This document shows, piece by piece, positions 57,525 through 64,000 of a stretch of DNA of 64,000 nucleotides. Under the pieces are notes generated by a model. That model searched no databases. It was given only the letters and a program-made list of their open reading frames with translations, and was not told the DNA's origin. The stretch's first letter is position 1. Each line of letters begins with the position of its first letter. The position numbers and the translations under genes are program-made. Source of the DNA: Halalkalicoccus jeotgali B3. GTDB lineage: Archaea; Halobacteriota; Halobacteria; Halobacteriales; Halalkalicoccaceae. Location: the NCBI RefSeq assembly GCF_000196895.1, contig NC_014298.1, positions 124,001 to 188,000 on the forward strand. The letters are read 5' to 3'.

Positions 57525-57965
57525 TTACGTAACGAGCGAGAGAAACTCGCAGGCAAGTACGACATCTTCGTGCTGGTTTTTGACTTGTAGATCATATCGT
57601 ATTAAGCCATTAGCGACAGGATGCTCCCGTTGCTCTGTTTCGATAACTTCGCTCTCGACATGGATAGTGTCGCCTAAGAACACCGGTTTCACGAATCGCA
57701 GCCGGTCGATACCGTAGAAGGCGACGACCGCATCTTGATCCTCTTCACTCCGGGACTGCCAGAGAAGTCCCGTCATTACACTGAATACGAGCGCACCATG
57801 AACGATCCGCTCGCCAAACTCGGATTCTTCCATCCGCTTTGCGTCGGTATGGAGATAGTTGAAGTCGCCGCTAATGCCTGCAAAGTTCATGAGATCGGTC
57901 TCCGTGAGTGTCCGTCCCTTCGTTTGGGAGAACTCTCCTACCTTACTCTCGGTAAACAGACTCAT
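57525..57965 (-). CDS. MaoC family enoyl-CoA hydratase
   Basis: 146-residue hotdog-fold protein. Hydratase motif FAGISGDFNYLHTD (Asp and His catalytic pair, about residues 28-41) with GERIVHGALVFSV (about 51-63). Hydrates enoyl-CoA to the R-3-hydroxyacyl-CoA or acts on a similar dehydration step. Last gene of the operon that begins with the fused dehydrogenase/hydratase (15-nt gap from the thioesterase). Confidence 0.9.
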   Translation of the reverse strand: MSLFTESKVGEFSQTKGRTLTETDLMNFAGISGDFNYLHTDAKRMEESEFGERIVHGALVFSVMTGLLWQSRSEEDQDAVVAFYGIDRLRFVKPVFLGDTIHVESEVIETEQREHPVANGLIRYDLQVKNQHEDVVLACEFLSLVT

Positions 57966-57979
57966 GAATCTCGAAACAG

Positions 57980-58387
57980 TCAGTAGGTCGTGCGTCCCGC
58001 CGCGACCGACTCGTCCTCATCCGTGCTTTTGACAGAGACATCAGTGACGCCCGTCGTTTCGCCCGCGCGGAGCACCTTCGCCTCGGCGATTAGAGTACCA
58101 GTTGCTGGGCGCAGATACGAAACATTGAGATCCGTTGTTGCGAGGCGCGCCGTTACGGGGTCCTCGAAGGTCGTTCGAAGCGCGAAGCCGCTCGCAGTGT
58201 CAATCAGGGTTGCTGCAATCCCGCCATGGATCAACCCGTTCCGACCAGGATTATGAAGGTTCTCGTTCGCCGGGATGGATATCTGAACCTTCCCATGGTC
58301 AACGTTGTCGAGCTGAAGATCAAGCCATGAGTGATAGTCATGTCGTTCGGTGAACGATTGTAACCCATCAAGAGTGTTGCTCGACAT
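57980..58387 (-). CDS. PaaI-type acyl-CoA thioesterase
   Basis: About 135 residues from MSSNTLDGLQ. Hotdog fold with NPGRNGLIHGGIAATLIDTA (about residues 46-65), the PaaI active-site pattern, and VSYLRPATGTLIAEAKVLRA. Hydrolyses acyl-CoA or an aromatic-CoA. It starts 2 nt after the stop of the large fused gene, so the two are translationally coupled. Confidence 0.9.
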   Translation of the reverse strand: MSSNTLDGLQSFTERHDYHSWLDLQLDNVDHGKVQISIPANENLHNPGRNGLIHGGIAATLIDTASGFALRTTFEDPVTARLATTDLNVSYLRPATGTLIAEAKVLRAGETTGVTDVSVKSTDEDESVAAGRTTY

Positions 58388-58388
58388 A

Positions 58389-60338
58389 TTATTCTCCTCG
58401 GAACTTAGGATCTCGATCCTCAGCGAACGCTGCAGTACCTTCCGATGTGTCCTCGGTTCCAAGCAACAAACCGAACGCCTGCGCTTCCATTTCTAATCCA
58501 GCATCGAGGTCTTGGTCACGTCCTTTGTTCATCACCTGCTTTGCCTTTCGCAGCGCTATTGGGGGCCCGGTAACGAGATCGTCGATAAACGCCTCAACTG
58601 TCTCTTCGAATTTCGCTCTTGGAACGGCGCGGTTGATCAACCCCCATAGCTCAGCGGTCTCAGCATCTATTCGGTTACCCCGGAAGACGAGTTCCTTTGC
58701 GCGGGCTTCGCTCAACATGCGAATCACTCGCTGTGTGCCGCCACCACCGGGCAACAGGCCTAGGTTGATCTCAGGAAAGCCAAACTCAGCGGCCTCGGTC
58801 GCGATCCGGAGATCACATGCGAGCGCGAGTTCAAGGCCACCACCAAGGCAGTAGCCGTCAATCTTTGCAAGTACCGGTCTCGGGAATTCCGCGACTGTAG
58901 TGAACATCTGTGTCACTTCTTTCTCGTGAGGTGCGGCTCCCGAGAAACCGGAGATATCTGCGCCGGCACAGAATGCCCGATCGCCCGCCCCCTCAAAGGT
59001 AACGGCCCATACTTCATCGAGGTTAACGTTCTCGAGCAGATGAACGATCTCATTCATCAGATCCTCGTTGAGCGCGTTCAGCCGTTCGGGTCGGTCGAGT
59101 TTAATTTCGAGAAGCCCGCTTTCAACGGTGTGCTTCAGGGTCGTGTAATCGCGTTTTGCGCCGTCGCTGTACTCGTAGAAGCCAGCGCCCGCGTCCTCAC
59201 CAGTCTGTCCCGACTCGACGAGGTGACGGAGGTGATCTGCTGGCTCGTAGCGCTCCTCTCTGTACTCTTCATACAACGACTCGAGCTTCTCGAGAACGGT
59301 ATCAAGCCCAATCTTATCCGCCCGTCTACAGGGTCCTTCGGGAAAGCCTGCACCGAGGCGAAGCCCCGTGTCGATCGCTTCGGCGGTGGCGACATCGTTT
59401 CCGATTAGTTTCGCGGCTTCATTGATGATCCGGGCCTCGATACGTAGTGTATCGACGCCCTCACCTTGACCAGACTCGTAGTCGGGGCCATCGCCGGTTT
59501 CGTAGTCATAGTAGCCCCGGCCCGTCTTCCGACCGAGTTCCTCGGCCTCGACTTTTTCCTCAAGAATGGGTGGGATTGGCTTACCTGCTTCTTTCCGAAT
59601 ATGGTAACCAACGTCGATACCGGTGAGATCGCCTAGTTCGAACGGTCCCATTGGGTAGTGCCGCTGATGAACCATTGCGGCATCGATCTCAGGGATCTCG
59701 TAGCGTCCCTCGCTAACCATCCATCCCGCTTCGTCACCGAACGGCCCCAAAACAGAGTTAACGACGAACCCATTGACGTCCTTACGAACGTAGATTGGCG
59801 TTTTGTCGATCGACTCGACGAACTCGGATGCAGTGTTGGCGGTTTCATCGGTCGTTTCAGATCCATAGATCACCTCGACCAAATCCATCTTCACTGGTGG
59901 ATTGAAAAAGTGCATTCCCACGACCTGCTCCGGACGGTTCGTTGCAGATGCAATCTCAGTAATCGACAACGAGGAGGTGTTCGACGCGAGAATCGCATGT
60001 TCGGGCGCGAACGCATCGAGATCGGAAAAGATCTCTTTTTTCAAATCCATTTGTTCGGGTGCCGCTTCGATAACAAGGTCAGCGTTCGCAACTGCAGTTT
60101 CAAGTTCTACCTCAATATCGATTCGGCTAAGAACGTTATCAGGTGCTTCGTCGATAATGTCTTTCTCAAAGAGTTTCTCAAGACTCCACTCAATTGAGTC
60201 ATAACCGTCTTCGATGAACTGGCGCTCCACGTCGCGCATTATTACTTCATAGCCAGCGATAGCAATCACTTCCGTGATTCCGTGGCCCATATTACCTGCG
60301 CCGAGTACGGTGACACGATCTATATCACTAACAACCAT
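58389..60338 (-). CDS. fused 3-hydroxyacyl-CoA dehydrogenase/enoyl-CoA hydratase
   Basis: About 649 residues from MVVSDIDRVT. N-terminal NAD-binding domain with VTVLGAGNMGHGITEVIA (about residues 8-25) and catalytic-type residues VVGMHFFNPP (about 138-147), two helical C-terminal dehydrogenase domains (about 190-385), then an enoyl-CoA hydratase domain (about 395-649) with AFCAGADISGF and FGFPEINLGLLPGGGGTQR. The order is the reverse of bacterial FadB and is usual in haloarchaea. Catalyses the hydration and second oxidation of beta-oxidation. Upstream Met codons at 60389 lie outside the family sequence. Confidence 0.93.
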   Translation of the reverse strand: MVVSDIDRVTVLGAGNMGHGITEVIAIAGYEVIMRDVERQFIEDGYDSIEWSLEKLFEKDIIDEAPDNVLSRIDIEVELETAVANADLVIEAAPEQMDLKKEIFSDLDAFAPEHAILASNTSSLSITEIASATNRPEQVVGMHFFNPPVKMDLVEVIYGSETTDETANTASEFVESIDKTPIYVRKDVNGFVVNSVLGPFGDEAGWMVSEGRYEIPEIDAAMVHQRHYPMGPFELGDLTGIDVGYHIRKEAGKPIPPILEEKVEAEELGRKTGRGYYDYETGDGPDYESGQGEGVDTLRIEARIINEAAKLIGNDVATAEAIDTGLRLGAGFPEGPCRRADKIGLDTVLEKLESLYEEYREERYEPADHLRHLVESGQTGEDAGAGFYEYSDGAKRDYTTLKHTVESGLLEIKLDRPERLNALNEDLMNEIVHLLENVNLDEVWAVTFEGAGDRAFCAGADISGFSGAAPHEKEVTQMFTTVAEFPRPVLAKIDGYCLGGGLELALACDLRIATEAAEFGFPEINLGLLPGGGGTQRVIRMLSEARAKELVFRGNRIDAETAELWGLINRAVPRAKFEETVEAFIDDLVTGPPIALRKAKQVMNKGRDQDLDAGLEMEAQAFGLLLGTEDTSEGTAAFAEDRDPKFRGE

Positions 60339-60667
60339 AGAATGTTCTGCGATAACTCTCACCTTAGTTCCATCGGATGCGCCTACCACTGTTTTGGTGT
60401 GCTCTATTTAGATGAATACTGGTTCGCTTTTCACCTACTGTTCTGCCGTCTGTTAATTCTTGTAATATTTACTTACTGTTTCACCCGATAAGGACGCCCG
60501 ATCTAGGCGTTTATTGGCCTAATTCTCCTAACAATGCCAAGTATCGATATTGAATCTTTGATTACTGGGACGGTGCTCTTATTAATTTTGGCAGCTATAT
60601 CTACTCTGTTGCTACCAATTAATCTCTTTAACACAATATTTATTACCTATGTTAATCATGGCTATGT
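60339..60667. promoter_or_regulatory. divergent promoter region of the beta-oxidation genes
   Basis: 329 bases between the fused dehydrogenase (minus) and acyl-CoA dehydrogenase (plus). AT-rich, with TATA-like TTAATTTTGG near 60583-60592 and AATATTTATTACC near 60638-60650 on the plus-strand side. No regulator site assigned. Confidence 0.4.
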
Positions 60668-61831
60668 ATGATAGATTTCGTTGAGCTTGAACAAGATCTG
60701 AGTCAAGAAGAGCGGACGGTTCGAGATGAAGCTAGAAAATTCGTTGAGGAAGAAGTTCGGCCGATCATCGCAGATCATTATCTCGAAGGGACATTCCCTA
60801 CGGAACTCATTTCCCGACTGGGGGATCTCGGTTTCTACGCACCAAACCTCGAGGGGTATGGCCTCTCGAACGTGAGCGAGACCGCCTATGGCTTGTTGAT
60901 GCAAGAACTCGAAGCCGGCGATTCCGGTGTCCGATCAATGGCCAGCGTTCAGGGGGCACTCGTCATGTATCCCATTTACGCCTTCGGCAGCGAAGAGCAG
61001 AAAAAGCGGTGGCTCCCCTCAATGGGTAAAGGGGACGCCATTGGTGGATTCGCCTTAACCGAACCTGAGCACGGCTCGGACGCAGGGAGTATGGAGACTC
61101 AAGCCGAGCGCGATGGTGAGGAGTTCGTGCTGAACGGCGAGAAGCGCTGGTGTACGAACTCGCCCATCGCGGACGTGCTGGTCGTCTGGGCGCGCGATAC
61201 GTCGAGCGAGGGCGAGCCGGTGCGGGGCTTTCTGGTCGAAACCGATCGCGACGGCCTCGATATCGACACGATAGACGGGAAGCTTTCGCTTCGGGCCTCC
61301 AGTTCGGGGGAGTTCACGATGGACGGCGTTCGGATCCCCAAGGAGAACGTGTTGCCCGGTGTGTCGGGCATGAAAGGACCGCTGTCGTGTCTCACGCAGG
61401 CGCGCTACGGCATCGCATGGGGTGCAGTCGGGGCGGCTCGGGACTGCTTTGAGGAGGCTCGTACGTACGCGACTGATCGCGAACAGTTCGGCAAGCCCAT
61501 TGGCGGGTTCCAGCTCCAACAGGAGAAACTCGCCGAAATGGCGACCCAGATCACGACGAGTCAGCTGCTGGTCCATCGGTTGGCCGAGCTCAAGGAGCGC
61601 GGCGAGCTGCGTCCCCAGCATGTCTCGATGGCCAAGCGCAACAACGTCGAGATGGCGCGCGACCAATCGCGGATCGCTCGCGAGATGCTCGGCGGTAACG
61701 GGATCACCGCTGAATACTCACCGATTCGTCACATGGCGAACATGGAGACGGTCTACACCTACGAGGGGACCCACGACATCCACACACTGATTCTTGGTCA
61801 GGATTTCACCGGTATCTCCGCATTCGAATGA
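60668..61831 (+). CDS. acyl-CoA dehydrogenase
   Basis: 387-residue FAD enzyme for the first step of beta-oxidation. Features: AFGSEEQKKRWLPSMGKGDA (about residues 104-123), GGFALTEPEHGSDAGSM (FAD contact, about 124-140), RYGIAWGAVGAARDCFEEA and the C-terminal MLGGNGITAEYSPIRH, followed by EGTHDIHTLILGQ. The catalytic Glu position of glutaryl/short-chain enzymes is in TYEGTHD. Well conserved and complete. Confidence 0.93.
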   Translation: MIDFVELEQDLSQEERTVRDEARKFVEEEVRPIIADHYLEGTFPTELISRLGDLGFYAPNLEGYGLSNVSETAYGLLMQELEAGDSGVRSMASVQGALVMYPIYAFGSEEQKKRWLPSMGKGDAIGGFALTEPEHGSDAGSMETQAERDGEEFVLNGEKRWCTNSPIADVLVVWARDTSSEGEPVRGFLVETDRDGLDIDTIDGKLSLRASSSGEFTMDGVRIPKENVLPGVSGMKGPLSCLTQARYGIAWGAVGAARDCFEEARTYATDREQFGKPIGGFQLQQEKLAEMATQITTSQLLVHRLAELKERGELRPQHVSMAKRNNVEMARDQSRIAREMLGGNGITAEYSPIRHMANMETVYTYEGTHDIHTLILGQDFTGISAFE

Positions 61832-61890
61832 ATTTCTCAAAACGTATAAAAATGCTATGAATAACCTTTAGATAGTACCGTCATCTATTT

Positions 61891-63447
61891 TTGGGCGTGA
61901 CAAACCTTCTCACCACGATTGAGGAAACAGTCGAAGCAAGTCCTGAAGCGACAGCAATCGGATTCGAGAATCGGAAGATCAGCTATGAGGAGTTATGGGA
62001 ACGGACAAAGAAGTTCGCGTACGCACTCTCGGATGCAGGTATTAACCCAGGGGATCGGATCGGGGTCTATCTCCCAAATATTCCGGAGTACGTGACCGCA
62101 TTTCACGGTATACTCTGTGCTGGAGGAGTTGTCGTCCCAATGAATCCACAATACAAGAGCCGAGAGATTGAGCACCTACTCGCTGATAGTGGGGCAAAGG
62201 CTGTCGTCGGACTTTCAGAACTCATCGGACAGGTTACCGAAGTCCAAGATGAGACGAACATCGAAACGATCGTCTCAGTTGGACCCACCACTAAAGACGC
62301 CATCGAGTTTGAGACATTTCTTGCGGACGATACGCTGGATGTCATCGATCGGGCGGACAATGAGATTGCCGTTCAGCCATACACATCTGGAACAACTGGG
62401 AGATCAAAGGGTGTCCTCCTAACGCACTCCAATCTCGAGTTTGAGGCCCGTGTCTCTCCGCAGATCCACGATGGAATTGCCAAGACGGATAAAATGCTCG
62501 GTGTGCTACCCCTATTTCACATCTATGGTATGACTGTTACAATGCTAGCGACGCTCTACGGTGGGGGGAGCTATCATTTGCTGTCGGAATGGAGTGCACA
62601 AGAGACGCTCGATCTCATTTCAGACGAGGGAATTACGCTGATGCATGCCGTTCCTACGATGTACAACGATCTGGTAAACTATGCTGCTGCTAAGGACTAC
62701 AGTCTCGAAACAGTCCGATTTGCCAATGCAGGCGGCAGTAGCCTCCCTCGAGAGGTGATACAGCGATTCGAAGAGCTATTCGAACCATCGTTGTTAGAGG
62801 GATATGGCTTAACGGAAACGTCACCAGTTACTCACGCTAACCGTCTTGATGATCGTCGAATCGGAAGTATTGGGAAGCCACTTCCAGGTGTCGAATCAAA
62901 GATCGTCAATGGAAATTTTGAGGAATTACCACCAGTTGAAAGGGGACCGGTAAACGATGAGACTAATCTGGAGAATGTTGTTGGAGAGCTAGTGATACAT
63001 GGCCCGAATGTCATGAGGGGATATCACAACCTCGATGATGCGAACGAGGAAGTATTCACAGAGGAACAAACCAGACGTTGGTTTCATACTGGTGATCTCG
63101 GATACCGGGACGAAGACGGCTTCTTTTACATTGTAGATCGAGAGAAACACATGATCGTCACCGGAGGATATAATGTATATCCCCGTGAAATTGAGGAACT
63201 GCTGTTCGAACATGAAGGAGTAGCCGATGCTGCTGTCGTCGGTATCGAGGATGATCGTCGCGGCGAGACGGTCAAGGCGTTTGTCGTTCCTCAATCCAAT
63301 GACGAAGTAACGCCCGAGAAAATCAAAAAATACTGTCTTGAGAATCTCGCGGAGTACAAGCATCCCCGTGAAGTCGAGTTTACTAATGAACTTCCGCGAA
63401 CGACTACCGGGAAAGTCCAGAAGTTCGTGCTTGAATCAGAGAAGTAA
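61891..63447 (+). CDS. AMP-dependent acyl-CoA ligase
   Basis: About 516-518 residues, starting at a TTG (61891) or, as family-like, GTG (61897, TNLLTTIEETV). P-loop QPYTSGTTGRSKGVLLTHSN (about residues 166-185), VPTMYNDL, EGYGLTETSPVTHAN (about 310-324) and the C-terminal TGDLGYRDEDGFFYIVDREK, ending in TTGKVQK with the catalytic Lys. Activates a fatty or carboxylic acid as CoA thioester for the neighbouring enzymes. Follows the acyl-CoA dehydrogenase on the same strand by 59 nt. The 63448-63574 gap holds no gene. Confidence 0.92.
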   Translation: MGVTNLLTTIEETVEASPEATAIGFENRKISYEELWERTKKFAYALSDAGINPGDRIGVYLPNIPEYVTAFHGILCAGGVVVPMNPQYKSREIEHLLADSGAKAVVGLSELIGQVTEVQDETNIETIVSVGPTTKDAIEFETFLADDTLDVIDRADNEIAVQPYTSGTTGRSKGVLLTHSNLEFEARVSPQIHDGIAKTDKMLGVLPLFHIYGMTVTMLATLYGGGSYHLLSEWSAQETLDLISDEGITLMHAVPTMYNDLVNYAAAKDYSLETVRFANAGGSSLPREVIQRFEELFEPSLLEGYGLTETSPVTHANRLDDRRIGSIGKPLPGVESKIVNGNFEELPPVERGPVNDETNLENVVGELVIHGPNVMRGYHNLDDANEEVFTEEQTRRWFHTGDLGYRDEDGFFYIVDREKHMIVTGGYNVYPREIEELLFEHEGVADAAVVGIEDDRRGETVKAFVVPQSNDEVTPEKIKKYCLENLAEYKHPREVEFTNELPRTTTGKVQKFVLESEK

Positions 63448-63574
63448 CTGTATTCGACACGATGATCGCTCTCCAGTGGGATTACATCAGTAGTTGTCTC
63501 ACCATTCCCCTCAAGAGAACTCTCCTCAGATGGTAACTATCCTGACAAGCAGTACAGCGATTCGTTTGGCTGAG

Positions 63575-64000
63575 TTACAATTGTTTCTGACGGTTTAATT
63601 GTTGACTATAAACTAAATTACGTTGAATCTCATTTGCGCCTTCATAGATAACTGGAATCCGACAATCTCGATAAATACGAGCGATCCGACGATCAGTTAA
63701 TATTGATCGGCCACCATGCAGTTGCATTCCACGCTCGGCACATGTTACGGCTGTCTCTGTCGATTTGGTTTTTACAATTGCGCCCCATAAGCTGGTATCC
63801 TCTCCCCGCAATGCCTTATTGGCTGCTCGCCAGTTTACTGCTCTAGCGCTTTCAAAGTCGATTCGCATATCCGCAAGATCGTGTTGCACAGCTTGGAAAT
63901 CACTCACATTCTTTCCGAACGCTTCACGATCGTGGACGAACTCCCACGTCTCCTCGATGGCGGCCGCTGCCATCCCGAGTCCGTGACCCCCGACGACGAC
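63575..64000 (-). CDS. acyl-CoA dehydrogenase (C-terminal part, runs off the window)
   Basis: About 141 residues of the C-terminal helical domain: GLGMAAAAIEETWEFVHDRE, VQHDLADMRIDFESARAVNW, then MQLHGGRSILTDRRIARIYR and IYEGANEIQRNLV. The frame is open to the right edge, so the start is outside. A second acyl-CoA dehydrogenase in the same block, likely with a different acyl chain or branched substrate. Confidence 0.85.
   Translation of the reverse strand, partial: VVVGGHGLGMAAAAIEETWEFVHDREAFGKNVSDFQAVQHDLADMRIDFESARAVNWRAANKALRGEDTSLWGAIVKTKSTETAVTCAERGMQLHGGRSILTDRRIARIYRDCRIPVIYEGANEIQRNLVYSQQLNRQKQL

Noticed and set aside
1-64000. CRISPR array, rRNA, replication origin, provirus
   Set aside because: No regularly spaced repeats, no rRNA-like sequence, no orc1/cdc6 or repeated origin boxes and no capsid or integrase gene were seen on either strand.

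Overview
The window comes from a haloarchaeon (class Halobacteria). Predicted proteins are strongly acidic, the coding DNA is GC-rich while the intergenic DNA is AT-rich, genes often start directly behind a TATA box with almost no leader, and several families are typical of the group: a bacterio-opsin-activator-type (HTH_10) regulator, an amphi-Trp domain protein, Tat-exported proteins, a soluble methyl-accepting transducer and an FMN/F420-type LLM oxidoreductase. The genus cannot be fixed from the sequence alone.

Layout. (a) 1-5.9 kb: the end of a CoxL-type molybdenum hydroxylase gene, a CoxM (FAD) gene broken by an in-frame stop, then a MoxR ATPase, a VWA protein and an XdhC/CoxI protein, the usual maturation set for such enzymes. 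(b) 6.5-9.9 kb: a CBS-less IMPDH/GMP-reductase homologue and a GAF/HTH_10 regulator. (c) 11.1-23.9 kb: a purine and ureide degradation island with HIU hydrolase, urate oxidase, OHCU decarboxylase, allantoate-amidohydrolase-type enzyme (frameshifted at a T7 run), DUF3830 protein, allantoinase/hydantoinase-type amidohydrolase, IclR regulator, QNxG-type NCS2 xanthine/urate permease, guanine-deaminase-like amidohydrolase and a two-subunit xanthine-dehydrogenase-like enzyme. Together these could take guanine or xanthine through urate to allantoin and allantoate. (d) 24.7-34.4 kb: assorted accessory genes (amphi-Trp, LLM, broken TspO, TIGR00341, an enolase-superfamily sugar-acid dehydratase, a secreted PPC-like protein, a chemotaxis transducer). 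(e) 35-39.3 kb: ethanolamine ammonia-lyase genes eutB-eutC-eutA with an RraA-family gene upstream and no microcompartment genes in view. (f) 39.5-50.6 kb: a poorly conserved stretch with PadR and BrkB genes, a PuuE-like deacetylase, tRNA-Thr(TGT), aldo/keto reductase, an esterase, several gene remnants and a degenerate IS5-type element with matching terminal repeats. (g) 50.7-64 kb: a carboxylate uptake and beta-oxidation block with thiolase, TAXI-TRAP transporter with a decayed benzoylformate-decarboxylase-like gene behind it, Lrp-like regulator, MaoC hydratase, PaaI thioesterase, fused hydroxyacyl-CoA dehydrogenase/enoyl-CoA hydratase, two acyl-CoA dehydrogenases and an acyl-CoA ligase.

A notable property of the whole window is gene decay. 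Broken genes or remnants can be seen at about ten places, including key steps of otherwise coherent pathways. The most interesting leads are the urate/ureide island with its DUF3830 component and T-run frameshift, a 12-nt sequence shared by the padR and brkB promoters, the eut-RraA pairing, and several hairpins or palindromes outside genes.
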